A DNA stretch of 64,000 bases from Azospirillum griseum (GCF_003966125.1 NZ_RXMA01000014.1:62001-126000); one strand, 5' to 3'; shown: positions 44,060 through 53,676, numbered from the stretch's first letter. Translations and numbers: made by a program. The notes: generated from the letters alone by a model not told the origin.

Positions 44060-45022
44060 ATGAAACGGCTCATTGGAATGCTGGTCGGCGCGGCCGCCCT
44101 GCTGGGTCTTGCCGCACCGGTCGGCGACGCGCTCGCCGCCGACAAGCAGGTCCGCATCGGTTATCAGAAATACGGGACCCTCATCATCCTGAAGGAACAG
44201 GGCCTGCTGGAAAAGAAGCTGGCCCCGCTGGGCTACAGCGTCGCCTGGACCGAATTTCCCGGTGGCCCGCAGTTGCTGGAGGCGCTGAACGTCGGCGCGC
44301 TCGATTTCGGGACCACGGGGGAAGCGCCGCCGATCTTCGCACAGGCTGCGGGCGCGCCGCTGCTCTATGTCGGCTATGAACCGGCCTCGCCCAAGGGCGA
44401 AGCGATCCTGGTGCCGAAGGACAGCGCGATCCAGTCGGTGGCCCAGCTCAAGGGCCGCAAGGTTGCCCTGAACAAGGGCTCCAACGTTCATTATCTGCTG
44501 GTCAAGGCGCTGGAAAAGGCCGGGCTGACGATCACCGACGTTGAACCGATCTATCTGCCGCCCGCCGACGCCCGCGCCGCCTTCGAACGCGGTGCGGTGG
44601 ACGCCTGGGCGATCTGGGACCCGTTCTACGCCGCCGCGTCCGCCGCCACCGGTGCCCGCACCCTGACCGACGGAACCAGCCCCGACGGCACGAACATCGT
44701 CAAGAACCACCAGTTCTTCCTGGCCGCCAAGCCCTTCGCCGCCGCCAACCAACCGGCCATCGACGCCATTCTGGCCGGGCTGAAGGAGATCGACGACTGG
44801 GCGGGCAAGAACGTCAAGACGGTGGCCGAGCAACTCAGCCCGAAGGTGGGCATTCCGGTCTCGGTCCTGGAGGTTGCCGCCGGTCGCCAGAGCTACGGCC
44901 TGCGCCCCATCGATGCCGAGGTGATCGCCGAACAGCAGCGCATCGCCGACACCTTTTTTGAGCTGAAGCTGATTCCCAAAAAGATCGACGTGTCCACCGC
45001 CGCTCCCGGAACCAAGTCATGA
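44060..45022 (+). CDS. ssuA: Aliphatic sulfonate-binding protein
   Basis: The 320-residue periplasmic protein has a signal peptide (about 1-27, ending DALA) and the SsuA signature [33 protein letters not shown] and FYAAAS. It binds alkanesulfonates for import. It overlaps the ssuD-like gene by 4 bp. The only complete permease/ATPase pair nearby is ssuC-ssuB at 40146-41719, so the two receptors may share one channel. Confidence 0.87.
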   Translation: MKRLIGMLVGAAALLGLAAPVGDALAADKQVRIGYQKYGTLIILKEQGLLEKKLAPLGYSVAWTEFPGGPQLLEALNVGALDFGTTGEAPPIFAQAAGAPLLYVGYEPASPKGEAILVPKDSAIQSVAQLKGRKVALNKGSNVHYLLVKALEKAGLTITDVEPIYLPPADARAAFERGAVDAWAIWDPFYAAASAATGARTLTDGTSPDGTNIVKNHQFFLAAKPFAAANQPAIDAILAGLKEIDDWAGKNVKTVAEQLSPKVGIPVSVLEVAAGRQSYGLRPIDAEVIAEQQRIADTFFELKLIPKKIDVSTAAPGTKS

Positions 45023-46206
45023 GCCACCAGCCCCACACCACCACCCCCGGCGAAGCCAACATCCTCTGGTTCATCCCCACCCACGGGGACGGACGCCATC
45101 TCGGCACCACCATCGGCGCACGCGAGACCGACCGACATTATCTGCGCCAGATCGCCCAGGCCGCCGACAGCCTGGGTTATTACGGGGTGCTGCTCCCGAC
45201 CGGCCGTTCCTGCGAAGACAGTTGGGTGGTCGCCTCCTCGCTGGTCCCCGTGACCGAGCGGCTGCGCTATCTGGTCGCCGTCCGGCCCGGTTTGCAATCG
45301 CCGACGCTGGCCGCCCGCATGGCGGCGACGCTGGACCGGATCTCCGACGGGCGGTTGCTGGTCAACGTCGTCACCGGCGGCGATCCGGTCGAGAACAAGG
45401 GGGACGGCATCTTTCTCTCGCACGATGAACGCTATGAGGTGACGCGCGAATTCCTGGACGTGTGGAAGGGCCTGTTCGGGCCGGAGCCGGTCCACCACCA
45501 GGGCAAACACATCCGCATCGAGGATGGCCGCCTGTTCTACCCGCCGGTCCAGGCGGGCGGGCCGCCGTTGTTCTTCGGCGGGTCGTCCGACGCCGCCAAC
45601 GGGATCGCCGCCACCTATGTCGACAAATATCTGACCTGGGGCGAACCTCCGGCGCAGGTGGCCGCCAAGCTGGCGGAGGTCCGCCGTCTGGCCGAGGCGC
45701 AGGGCCGGACCGTCACTTTCGGCATCCGCCTGCACGTGATCGTGCGGGACACCAACGAACAGGCGTGGAAGGCCGCCGACGACCTGATCCGCCACGTTGA
45801 CGACGCCACCATCGCGGCGGCGCAATCGGTCTACAGCCGGATGGATTCGGTCGGTCAACGCCGGATGTCGGAGTTGCATGGCGGCCGCCGCGACAAGCTG
45901 GAGGTCAGCCCCAACCTGTGGGCGGGTGTCGGGCTGGTGCGCGGCGGGGCGGGAACCGCCCTGGTCGGCGATCCGGCGACGGTGGCCGCCCGCATGCGCG
46001 AATACATCGACCTCGGCATCGACACCTTCATCCTGTCGGGCTACCCGCATCTGGAGGAGGCGTACCGCTTCGCCGAGCTGGTGTTCCCGCTGCTGCCGCT
46101 GGCGGCCACCACCGGGCGGTCGCGCGGTCGCGCGGCAAACAACGGCCCCTTTGGCGAAAGCATCGCCAACCAGCAACCGCCGGCACTGCGCCAATCGGCG
46201 CAGTGA
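45019..46206 (+). CDS. ssuD: FMNH2-dependent alkanesulfonate monooxygenase
   Basis: The 395-residue luciferase-like enzyme matches SsuD through [31 protein letters not shown] and [17 protein letters not shown] and has SsuD's usual length. It cleaves C1 and longer alkanesulfonates to aldehyde and sulfite. A separate flavin reductase (SsuE) is not visible in the sulfur region; IacG or an enzyme elsewhere could supply FMNH2. Translation is coupled to the binding protein gene. Confidence 0.9.
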   Translation: MSHQPHTTTPGEANILWFIPTHGDGRHLGTTIGARETDRHYLRQIAQAADSLGYYGVLLPTGRSCEDSWVVASSLVPVTERLRYLVAVRPGLQSPTLAARMAATLDRISDGRLLVNVVTGGDPVENKGDGIFLSHDERYEVTREFLDVWKGLFGPEPVHHQGKHIRIEDGRLFYPPVQAGGPPLFFGGSSDAANGIAATYVDKYLTWGEPPAQVAAKLAEVRRLAEAQGRTVTFGIRLHVIVRDTNEQAWKAADDLIRHVDDATIAAAQSVYSRMDSVGQRRMSELHGGRRDKLEVSPNLWAGVGLVRGGAGTALVGDPATVAARMREYIDLGIDTFILSGYPHLEEAYRFAELVFPLLPLAATTGRSRGRAANNGPFGESIANQQPPALRQSAQ

Positions 46207-46378
46207 AAACCGGTTCATGAGTGGGGAGGCCGCCCTGGTTCCTGTTGCTCGGGTTCCTGCCGCTCGCGCCGCTGACCTTGTGGGAGGCGGTGGCGTGGGT
46301 CGGCAGGCGGTCAGCCCCTGCCCTGCCCGCGCACCGCTTTCGCGTCATCCGCCCCCTTGTGTGAGGACATCGCCCGCC

Positions 46379-47416
46379 ATGCCACTGCTGCCCCGCCTCA
46401 CCCGCCGCGCCGCGCTCGCCATGGCGATTGGCCTGTCGGTCGCCGTTCCGTCCCTTTTGCAGCCGACCATGGCCAGAGCCGAGGCTACAGAGGTGCGCTT
46501 TGCCCGCAACCTCGGCCTTGGGTACCTTCAGCTCTATGTCATGCAGGATCTGGGGCTGGTCGAAAAACACGCGGCGGCCGCCGGTCTGGGCGTGATCAAA
46601 ACCAGCTACACCGCTCTAGGAAACCCGACGACGATCACCGAGGCCACCCTGTCCGGCAACGCCGATTTCGGTGCGGCGGGCGTGCCAGCCTTCATCATCG
46701 CCTGGGACAAAACACGCGGAAACGCGAATCTGCGCGGTGTTGGCGCGCTGAACGCCCAACCGGCCTATCTGAACACCAACCGGGCCGAGGTGAAAAGCCT
46801 TGCCGATTTCACCGAAAAGGACCGCATCGTGGTCCCCTCGGTGCGCGCGTCCTATCAAGCCATCGTTCTGCAAATCGCGGCGGAACAGGCGTTCGGCAGC
46901 GGCCAGCACGCGCGGCTTGATCCCCTGACCGTGTCCCTGGCGCACCCCGACGGAACCGCCGCCCTGCTGTCCGGCAAAACCGAAATCACCGCCCATTTCA
47001 CCAGCCCGCCGTTCCAGGACCAGCAACTTCAGGATCCGAAAATCCACAAGCTGCTGAGTTCCTACGACGTGCTGGGCGGCCCGGCCTCCTTCAGCGCGAT
47101 CTGGACCACCGCCAGCTTCCGCGACGCCAACCCCAAACTGTACAAGGCCGTGCTCGCCGCCCTGGAGGAAGCGGTCGCCTTCATCAAGGCCAACCCGCAG
47201 GAGGCGGCGCGCATCTACATCAAGATCGACAATTCCAAGCTGGACGCCGACACGGTCGCCAAACTGATCGCCCATCCGGAGGTGAGTTACGACCTGACGC
47301 CGCGCGGCATCGGGACCTTCACCGATTTTATGGGACGCATCGGCACCATTCGCAACAAGCCGAACGATTGGCGCGATCTGTTCTTCCCGGAAGCCCATCT
47401 GCGGGCCGGGAGCTGA
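46379..47416 (+). CDS. Orphan sulfonate/nitrate-type ABC substrate-binding protein
   Basis: From ATG 46379 the product is 345 residues with a signal peptide (about 1-34, ending ARA) and the SsuA/NrtA-like fold (RFARNLGLGYLQLYVMQDLGLVEKH, GNADFGAAGVPAFI). There is no permease or ATPase of its own next to it. It follows ssuD by 172 bp and is probably a third receptor for the sulfonate importer; its ligand is unknown. A strong hairpin follows at 47425-47478. Confidence 0.8.
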   Translation: MPLLPRLTRRAALAMAIGLSVAVPSLLQPTMARAEATEVRFARNLGLGYLQLYVMQDLGLVEKHAAAAGLGVIKTSYTALGNPTTITEATLSGNADFGAAGVPAFIIAWDKTRGNANLRGVGALNAQPAYLNTNRAEVKSLADFTEKDRIVVPSVRASYQAIVLQIAAEQAFGSGQHARLDPLTVSLAHPDGTAALLSGKTEITAHFTSPPFQDQQLQDPKIHKLLSSYDVLGGPASFSAIWTTASFRDANPKLYKAVLAALEEAVAFIKANPQEAARIYIKIDNSKLDADTVAKLIAHPEVSYDLTPRGIGTFTDFMGRIGTIRNKPNDWRDLFFPEAHLRAGS

Positions 47417-47424
47417 CCAACATT

Positions 47425-47478
47425 CATCACGGCGTGGTGGACCGTGTTGGCCTCCGCACGGTCCACCGCGCTGTGATG
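47425..47478. terminator. Large 22-bp hairpin after the orphan binding protein
   Basis: Arms at 47425-47446 and 47457-47478 pair over 22 bp with 20 Watson-Crick matches and two wobble-compatible positions, around a 10-nt loop; the inner 11 bp (GGTGGACCGTG) are perfect. It begins 9 bp after the stop codon. There is no T tract, so it may act as a terminator or as an mRNA-stabilising 3' structure. Confidence 0.65.
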
Positions 47479-47552
47479 CCGGGGGATTGGTCGGTCTGCA
47501 CGCCCCTTATTTCACTATTAAAATTTGCTGTATTTAAATTTCCACATTCAAG

Positions 47553-47581
47553 TTGACACCCATAATTGTCTACCAGATAAT
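47553..47581 (+). promoter_or_regulatory. Sigma-70-type promoter for the amino acid ABC genes
   Basis: A TTGACA -35 at 47553-47558 and a GATAAT -10 at 47576-47581 are 17 bp apart in an A/T-rich region, 114 bp before the ATG at 47695. An inverted TAATT-N10-AATTA overlaps the -10 and may be an operator. Confidence 0.6.
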
Positions 47582-47694
47582 TAGATTATAAGCCGCACGC
47601 CCCGCACCGCCATTGGGTTCGGTCATTCGGCGTTACAAACACGTCGAACACAAGCGCGGCGGCAACACCACAAAACTCTGCGGGAATCCACACC

Positions 47695-48780
47695 ATGCGC
47701 AGCCTGTCGCACTCCTCTCCACCGCCTCACCCGACCAGCCCCACCAACGCCAAGGGCCTGGCGCCGCGCCTGCTGATCGCCGGTGCGTTGAGCCTGGCCT
47801 TGGGGTTGGCCCTCACCGGCGCCGCCAAGGCGGGACCGACGCTCGACGCCATCAAGGCGCGCGGAACCATCAAGGTCGGCGTCGGCACCCAGCCCGGTTT
47901 CTTCTCACCCGACAGCAACGGGCGCTGGCAGGGTTTCTTCGTCGATTTCGGGCGGGCGCTGTCCATCGCCGTGTTCAACGACCCGGACAAGGTGCAGTTC
48001 ATCGCCTCCTCGCCGCAGCAACGGCTTCCCTCCCTGCAATCGGGGGAGTTCGACATTCTGCTGTCGGGCGTGACCCAGACCTTCACCCGCGCCACCAAGC
48101 TGGGCTTCCATTTCGGTCCGGTCGTCTTCTATGACGGCCAAGGGCTGCTGGTCCCCAAAAAGCTGGGCGTGACCAAGGGCAAGGAGCTGAACGGGGCCAC
48201 CGTCTGCGTGCAGACCGGGACCACGGGCGAGTTGAACATCACCGACTTTTTCCGCCAGAACAAAATCACCTTCAAACCGGTGGTGATCGAGGAAACGGCG
48301 GAAAACCAGAAGGCGTTCGCCAGCGGCCGTTGCGACGTGCTGACCCAGGATTCCTCCGATCTGGCGATCACCCGCACCCTGCTGCCCAAGCCCGACGATT
48401 ACGTCCTGCTGCCCGAACGGATTTCCAAGGAACCGCTGGCCCCGGCGATCCGCTACGGCGACGATCAATGGCTGGAGATCGTCAATTGGGTGGTGAACGC
48501 CACCATCCAGGCCGAAGAGTTCGGCATCACCCAGGCCAACGTCGACAGCTTCCTGACCAGCAGCGACCCCGGCATCCGTCGCTTCCTGGGCGTGGATCCC
48601 AGCCTGGGCGAAGCGGCCAAGCTCGACCCCAAATTCATTTACACCATTATCAAGACGGTGGGGAATTACGGCGAGATCTTCGACCGCCACGTCGGCCCGA
48701 AGACCAAGGTCGCGCTGGAACGCGGGCACAACGCCCTGTGGACGCAGGGCGGCCTGCTCTACGCCCCGCCCTTCCGTTGA
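47695..48780 (+). CDS. Aap-type amino acid ABC substrate-binding protein
   Basis: The 361-residue protein begins with a long signal peptide (to about residue 44, AAKA) and has the AapJ/BztA-type family 3 binding fold (IKARGTIKVGVGTQPGFF, CVQTGTTGELNITDFF, YGDDQWLEIVNWVVNA). AapJ receptors bind a broad range of L-amino acids. In this context a sulfur amino acid or related compound is possible. Two permeases follow, but no ATPase. A good promoter lies upstream. Confidence 0.85.
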   Translation: MRSLSHSSPPPHPTSPTNAKGLAPRLLIAGALSLALGLALTGAAKAGPTLDAIKARGTIKVGVGTQPGFFSPDSNGRWQGFFVDFGRALSIAVFNDPDKVQFIASSPQQRLPSLQSGEFDILLSGVTQTFTRATKLGFHFGPVVFYDGQGLLVPKKLGVTKGKELNGATVCVQTGTTGELNITDFFRQNKITFKPVVIEETAENQKAFASGRCDVLTQDSSDLAITRTLLPKPDDYVLLPERISKEPLAPAIRYGDDQWLEIVNWVVNATIQAEEFGITQANVDSFLTSSDPGIRRFLGVDPSLGEAAKLDPKFIYTIIKTVGNYGEIFDRHVGPKTKVALERGHNALWTQGGLLYAPPFR

Positions 48781-48801
48781 GCCTGACACGGCAGCCGTCC
48801 G

Positions 48802-50034
48802 GTGCGGAACCAACCGACGCCCGCGCTTGATCCCGTGCGGTGGGCATCACCGCCCGGACGGCCCGGCCTGACCGGTCGGGTCGTCTCCTGGTGGGGGGAG
48901 CGGCCCGTCACGCAGGCGGTGCTGCTGACCGGGGTGGCACTGATCCTCGTCTTTTTCGCCATCAACACGGCGGCGAACATGGAGCGGTTCGGCATCACCC
49001 CCGGATTCGGCTTCCTGCTGCGTCCGGCCAATTTTGAAATCGGCGAATCGCTGATCGGCTACCAGCCGCAGGACAGCTACGCCCGGGCCATGCTGGTCGG
49101 GCTGCTCAACACGGTCAAGGTCGCGCTGGTCGGCGGCCTGTTGGCCACGGTGATCGGGGTGGCGTTGGGGGTGGCGCGGCTGTCGGGCAATCCGCTGCTG
49201 TCGGCGCTGGTCCAGGGCTATGTCGAGGTGATCCGCAGCACGCCGCTGCTGCTGCAGCTCTTCTTCTGGAGCGCGACGCTCCAGGCCCTGCCCGGCCCCC
49301 GGCAGGCGCTCAACCCTGTGCCCGGTGTCTATCTGTGCAACCGGGGCATCCTGTTGCCCGCCTTTGCCGAGGATGGGGCGGGCGGCTGGGTTCTGCTGGC
49401 GCTGCTCGCCGCCGTGGCGGTGGGCGGTGCCGGGATGTGGTTGCGGTCCAACCATATCATGGGCCGGACCGTGGGTTCGATTGGCCGCGGTCGGTGGCCC
49501 GACGCGCTGATCCTGCTGATCGCCCTGGGCACCGGGGCCGGGGTGATCGCCGGGTCGGGCGTGTCCCTGACCGTCGGCTTCCCGGAACTGACCGGCTTCA
49601 ACTTCGTCGGGGGCGGCGTGGTGTCGCCGGAATTTTCAGCGCTGCTGATCGGGCTGGTGGTCAACGCCGCCGCCATGATCGCGGAGATCGTGCGCAGCGG
49701 CATCCAAGCGGTGCCGAACGGCCAATGGGAGGCCGCGCGCGCCCTGGGCCTGCCGCGCGGGCGGATCATGCGGCTGGTGGTTCTGCCCCAGGCCCTGCGC
49801 GTGATCGTGCCGCTGATGACCTCCAGCTATTTGAATCTCATCAAGAATTCGAGCCTCGCCGTGGCCATCGGCTTTCCCGATCTGGTCAGCGTGGTCAACA
49901 CCAGCGCCAACCAGACCGGGCAGGTTCTGGAAAGCATGGCGATCATGATGGGGGCCTATTTGACGGTGAATCTGATCGTGTCGGCGCTGATGAACGCCCA
50001 AAACCGGCGGCTCACCGATCGGAGGCGGCGATGA
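48802..50034 (+). CDS. Aap-type amino acid ABC permease, AapQ-like
   Basis: This 410-residue permease starts at GTG 48802 and has about eight membrane segments, with the GYVEVIRSTPLLLQLFFW and EIVRSGIQAVPNGQWEAARALGLP coupling motifs of polar amino acid transporters. AapQ is about this length. The start overlaps no other gene; the gap to the binding protein is 21 bp. It overlaps the next permease by 4 bp. Confidence 0.85.
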   Translation: MRNQPTPALDPVRWASPPGRPGLTGRVVSWWGERPVTQAVLLTGVALILVFFAINTAANMERFGITPGFGFLLRPANFEIGESLIGYQPQDSYARAMLVGLLNTVKVALVGGLLATVIGVALGVARLSGNPLLSALVQGYVEVIRSTPLLLQLFFWSATLQALPGPRQALNPVPGVYLCNRGILLPAFAEDGAGGWVLLALLAAVAVGGAGMWLRSNHIMGRTVGSIGRGRWPDALILLIALGTGAGVIAGSGVSLTVGFPELTGFNFVGGGVVSPEFSALLIGLVVNAAAMIAEIVRSGIQAVPNGQWEAARALGLPRGRIMRLVVLPQALRVIVPLMTSSYLNLIKNSSLAVAIGFPDLVSVVNTSANQTGQVLESMAIMMGAYLTVNLIVSALMNAQNRRLTDRRRR

Positions 50035-51152
50035 CCGATCACGCCTTGACCTCCGCGCCGCATCCGGTCGCGCCCTTTCCGCCCACCCAGCCGACGCCGC
50101 GCCAACGGCTGGCGCTGTCCCACGCCCGTGCCCTGTGGGGGGCGCTGTTCGGCACGCCAGTCAACGCGGCGATCACGCTGGCCTGTGTGGCGGTCCTGGC
50201 CGTCAGCCTGCCGCCGCTGGTCCGCTGGGCGCTTGTGGATGCGGTGTGGAGCGGACCGGCGGAGCGCTGCGCCGACGGCGGCGGAGCCTGCTGGGCCTTC
50301 ATCGGCGAAAAGCTGCGCTACATCCTGTTTGGCTTCTACGATCAGGATCGACAATGGCGGCCACTGGCCGCCACGCTCATCCTGCTGGGGCTGGCGGGGA
50401 TGAGCGCCGCGCCGCTGTTCTGGCGGCGGGCTACGCTGGGCGTCTGGCTGGTGGGTTTGGCCGTGGCCCTGCTGCTGCTTTGCGGCCTGCCCGATGGCCC
50501 CCCGGTGCCGACGGAGCGCTGGAGCGGCCTGCCGATCAATCTGCTGCTCACCACCATCGGCATGATCGGGGCCTTTCCCGTGGCGGTGCTGCTGGCCTTG
50601 GCGCGGCGCAGCCGGATGGGCGGGCTCCGCAGCCTCGCGGTGCTGTTCATCGAGGTGACGCGCGGGGTCCCGCTGATCGCCGTTCTCTACGTCGCCACGC
50701 TGCTGGTCCCGCTGATGCTGCCGTCCGGGCTGACCATCGACAAGCTGTTGCGGGCGCAGGTCGCCATCATCCTGTTCGTCTCGGCCTATCTGGCGGAAAT
50801 CATCCGCGCCGGATTGCAGGCCATCCCCGACGGCCAGTATGAGGCGGCGCGCGCCCTGGGCTTGACCTATTGGGGGACCATGCGGCTGGTGATCCTGCCG
50901 CAAGCCTTGCGGACGGTCATTCCATCCATCGTCAACCTCACCATCGGGCTGTTTCAGGACACCACGCTGATCGTCGCCATCGGCCTGTTCGACGTGCTGA
51001 ACACCGCCCGCAACGCCGCCAAGGATCCCGCCTGGCTCGGCTTCTACACCGAAGCGTTCGGCTTCGCCGCCCTGATCTATCTGACCGTCTGCGTCCTGGC
51101 GTCGCGCTACAGCCTGTGGCTGGAGGCCCGGTTGCGGCGGGTGGAGCGTTGA
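50031..51152 (+). CDS. Aap-type amino acid ABC permease, AapM-like
   Basis: The 373-residue protein starts at ATG 50031 overlapping the aapQ-like stop. It has membrane segments, an N-terminal periplasmic loop with two cysteines (RCADGGGACWAF) and the coupling motif EIIRAGLQAIPDGQYEAARALGLTYW. It pairs with the AapQ-like permease. The expected ATPase gene (aapP) is missing after it; umuD follows instead. Confidence 0.85.
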   Translation: MTDHALTSAPHPVAPFPPTQPTPRQRLALSHARALWGALFGTPVNAAITLACVAVLAVSLPPLVRWALVDAVWSGPAERCADGGGACWAFIGEKLRYILFGFYDQDRQWRPLAATLILLGLAGMSAAPLFWRRATLGVWLVGLAVALLLLCGLPDGPPVPTERWSGLPINLLLTTIGMIGAFPVAVLLALARRSRMGGLRSLAVLFIEVTRGVPLIAVLYVATLLVPLMLPSGLTIDKLLRAQVAIILFVSAYLAEIIRAGLQAIPDGQYEAARALGLTYWGTMRLVILPQALRTVIPSIVNLTIGLFQDTTLIVAIGLFDVLNTARNAAKDPAWLGFYTEAFGFAALIYLTVCVLASRYSLWLEARLRRVER

Positions 51153-51287
51153 GTCGAGAGGAACAACCCGGACGTCCAATCCTTTTCATCCGTGTTCAAA
51201 ACCCATCCCTCGCGTCGGTAACGTTTCGTTAACCTGGCTTCGTTGCCCTGGGCAACGGAGCGCAGGACTCGACCGGACAGGCGTTTT

Positions 51288-51302
51288 GTTCTATATTTGT
51301 TC
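51288..51302. promoter_or_regulatory. LexA (SOS) box before umuDC
   Basis: GTTC-TATATTT-GTTC is an exact match to the alphaproteobacterial LexA consensus GTTC-N7-GTTC. It lies 18 bp before the umuD start, so the genes should be LexA-repressed and damage-induced. Confidence 0.88.
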
Positions 51303-51320
51303 CGATTGGGAGGGACGGAT

Positions 51321-51740
51321 ATGGAATTGCGGGCGTTGCAACCTTGCGTGATCGTCGCGGTCGAGGCGGTGGTGTCCGCCGGGTTCCCGTCGCCCGCTGG
51401 CGACTATGCCGAGGGCCGCATCGACCTGACCGACACGCTGGTTCCGCACCCGTCGGCCAGCTTCACCTTGCGGATCAGCGGTCACAGCATGACCGGGGCC
51501 GGAATCCACGACGGCGATCTGGCCATCGTGGACCGCAGCTTGACCGCCCGGCACGACGATGTGGTCGTCGCCGCCGTTGATGGAGAGTTGCTGTGCAAAC
51601 GGCTGGTGATCCAACGGGGGCGCACGCGGCTGGCACCGGATTGCGACGATCGCGCCTACACCGCCATCGACGTGACCGACCATCCGGGTTTTGCGATCTG
51701 GGGCGTCGTCACCGCGACCATCCGCTTTCACCGGCGGTGA
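51321..51740 (+). CDS. umuD: UmuD-like SOS mutagenesis protein
   Basis: The 139-residue LexA-like S24 peptidase has the self-cleavage site A20-G21 (SAGFPSP), catalytic S56 (SGHSMTGAG) and K93 (LLCKRLV), each offset by four from E. coli UmuD. RecA-stimulated cleavage yields the active form that joins UmuC in DNA polymerase V. GGAGGGA precedes ATG 51321, and a LexA box lies just upstream. It is 4 bp from umuC. Confidence 0.92.
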   Translation: MELRALQPCVIVAVEAVVSAGFPSPAGDYAEGRIDLTDTLVPHPSASFTLRISGHSMTGAGIHDGDLAIVDRSLTARHDDVVVAAVDGELLCKRLVIQRGRTRLAPDCDDRAYTAIDVTDHPGFAIWGVVTATIRFHRR

Positions 51741-51744
51741 CGTC

Positions 51745-53007
51745 ATGCCCGTTTATGCCCTGGTGGACGCCAACAATTTCTATGTGTCCTGCGAGCGGGT
51801 CTTTCGTCCCGATCTGGAAGGCCTACCCGTCGGGGTTCTGAGCAACAACGATGGATGCTTTGTGTCCCGCAGCGCGGAACTCAAGGCGCTGGGCGTGAAA
51901 ATGGGCCAGCCTTTTTTCGAGACGCGAGATCTGGTTCGCCGTCACAAGGTCCATGTGTTTTCGTCGAATTACGCGCTTTACGGCGACATGTCGTCGCGCG
52001 TGGTGGCCTGCCTGCACGGATTCACACCAAGCCTGGAGGTCTACTCCATCGATGAGTCCTTTCTGGATCTGACCGGCATCGGCGGCCCCCTCCCCGCCTA
52101 CGCCGCCGACATCCGGGCCAGGGTGAAGCGCTGGACCGGGATTCCCACCTGTGTGGGCATCGGCCCCACCAAAACGCTGGCGAAGCTGGCCAACCACGCG
52201 GCCAAAAAGGCGCTGCTCGATCCGTCCGGGGTGTGCGATCTGTCCGATCCCGCCGTGCGGGCGCGGGTGTTGCCGCAGGTTCCGGTGGCCGATGTGTGGG
52301 GCGTTGGACGGCGCAACGCCGTCCGGTTGAGCCAGCTTGGCGTCACCACCGCCGCCGATCTCCGCGACCTTGACCCGCGATTGGCCCGCCAGGCGCTGAC
52401 CGTGATCGGCGAACGGCTGGTGCAGGAGTTGCGCGGCCTGTCCTGCCTGTCGCTGGATCGGATGCCCTCCCCCCGCCGGTCGGTGGCCGTCACCCGCTCT
52501 TTCGGCCAACCGGTGACGGAGTGGGACACGATGCGGCAGGCGGTGGCCTCCCACGCGGCCCGGGCGGCGGAAAAGCTGCGGGCCGAGGGCATGGTCGCCG
52601 AAGCTCTTCATGTGTTCGTCCGCACCAGCCGTTACCGCCCCGGACCCGCCTGCAACGACAGCGTGACCGTTGGCCTGCAACCGGCCAGCGCCGACGGTTT
52701 CGTCCTGATCGCCGCCGCCGCCAACGCGGCCCGGCGCATCTGGCGCGACGGCGTCCCGTTCAGCAAGGCGGGCGTCATCCTGACCGGCCTGCGGCCCGCC
52801 GACCGGGTGCAGGCCGATCTGCTCGACACCACCGACCGCGCCAAAGCCGCGCGTTTGATGGCGGCGGTGGACGCGGTGAACAGCGCGTTGGGTCGCAACA
52901 CGCTGGTGTCCGCCGCCACGCTGGGGCATGGCTGGCGGATGCGGCAGAACAACCGCTCCCCGTCCTACACCACCCGCTTGGCCGATCTGCCGGTCGCGCG
53001 GGCGTGA
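51745..53007 (+). CDS. umuC: UmuC, Y-family DNA polymerase V subunit
   Basis: The 420-residue protein has the Y-family palm motif at its start (ALVDANNFYVSCERVF), YSIDESFLDLTG with the catalytic acidic pair, GIGPTKTLAKLANHAAK and the UmuC-type C-terminus with MRQNNRSPSYTT. It performs error-prone lesion bypass. It is the second gene of the LexA-controlled operon. The length is normal. Confidence 0.93.
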   Translation: MPVYALVDANNFYVSCERVFRPDLEGLPVGVLSNNDGCFVSRSAELKALGVKMGQPFFETRDLVRRHKVHVFSSNYALYGDMSSRVVACLHGFTPSLEVYSIDESFLDLTGIGGPLPAYAADIRARVKRWTGIPTCVGIGPTKTLAKLANHAAKKALLDPSGVCDLSDPAVRARVLPQVPVADVWGVGRRNAVRLSQLGVTTAADLRDLDPRLARQALTVIGERLVQELRGLSCLSLDRMPSPRRSVAVTRSFGQPVTEWDTMRQAVASHAARAAEKLRAEGMVAEALHVFVRTSRYRPGPACNDSVTVGLQPASADGFVLIAAAANAARRIWRDGVPFSKAGVILTGLRPADRVQADLLDTTDRAKAARLMAAVDAVNSALGRNTLVSAATLGHGWRMRQNNRSPSYTTRLADLPVARA

Positions 53008-53049
53008 TGTCGCGGGAGGCTTTTCTCCATTCTCGCGCGCAACCCGGCC

Positions 53050-53676
53050 TCACAGGATCGTGACGGCCTCCGCCACATCCAGGCGCGGGGCGCGGGGGCG
53101 GGTGGGCGGGCCGTCGGCGTGGCCCAGGGCGATCAGGATGTTGGAACGCACCCGGCCATCGGGGAAAAATTCCGCGTCCACGGCGGCGTTGTCGAAGCCC
53201 GACATCGGCCCGGCGTCCAACCCCAGCAGCCTTGCGGCCAGAATCAGATAACCGGCCTGGAGCGTGCCGTTGCGGAACGCGGTGGTTTCGGCCAAGGCCG
53301 AATTGTCCACGAACAGCCCCGACGGGTCGTAATGCGGGCTGAGGCGCGGGAGATGCTCGAAAAAGCGCAGGTCATGGCCGACGATGGCGATGGCCCCGGC
53401 CTTCAGCTTGGGCAGATTGCCCTTGGTCAGCGCCGGGCGCAGCCGCTCCTTGGCCTCCGGCGTCGTCAGGAAGACGAAACGGGCCGGGCTGCCGTTGAAG
53501 GCGGTCGGGGCCAGCCGCGTCAGCTCATAGAGCTGATGCAGGATGGCAGCGGACACCGGGCGTTCGGACCAGGATTGCGGCGTCCGCGCGTCGAGGAACA
53601 GCGGCCCGGCGGCGACCGGCAGATCGGCCAAATCGCCATCGGGAAACGCCACATCGGCGATCAGGGTTTTGGTCAT
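53050..53676 (-). CDS. Nitroreductase-family protein, RutE-like
   Basis: This 208-residue flavoprotein has the nitroreductase features of the RutE/malonic semialdehyde reductase branch (TRLAPTAFNGSPARFVFL, NSALAETTAFRNGTLQAGYLILAARLLGLDAGPMSGFD). RutE removes a toxic pyrimidine-catabolism product, but no other rut genes are present, so a general quinone or aldehyde reductase is equally possible. It lies 28 bp after a small membrane-protein gene on the same strand. Confidence 0.83.
   Translation of the reverse strand: MTKTLIADVAFPDGDLADLPVAAGPLFLDARTPQSWSERPVSAAILHQLYELTRLAPTAFNGSPARFVFLTTPEAKERLRPALTKGNLPKLKAGAIAIVGHDLRFFEHLPRLSPHYDPSGLFVDNSALAETTAFRNGTLQAGYLILAARLLGLDAGPMSGFDNAAVDAEFFPDGRVRSNILIALGHADGPPTRPRAPRLDVAEAVTIL

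Noticed and set aside
51241..51257. Hairpin CGTTGCC-CTG-GGCAACG as terminator of the amino-acid permease operon
   Set aside because: The stem is only 7 bp with a 3-nt loop and no T tract, and it lies 30 bp before the LexA box; I could not support it as a terminator.
53050..53676. Complete pyrimidine-degradation (rut) locus
   Set aside because: Only a RutE-like nitroreductase is present; no rutA, B, C, D or F genes are adjacent.
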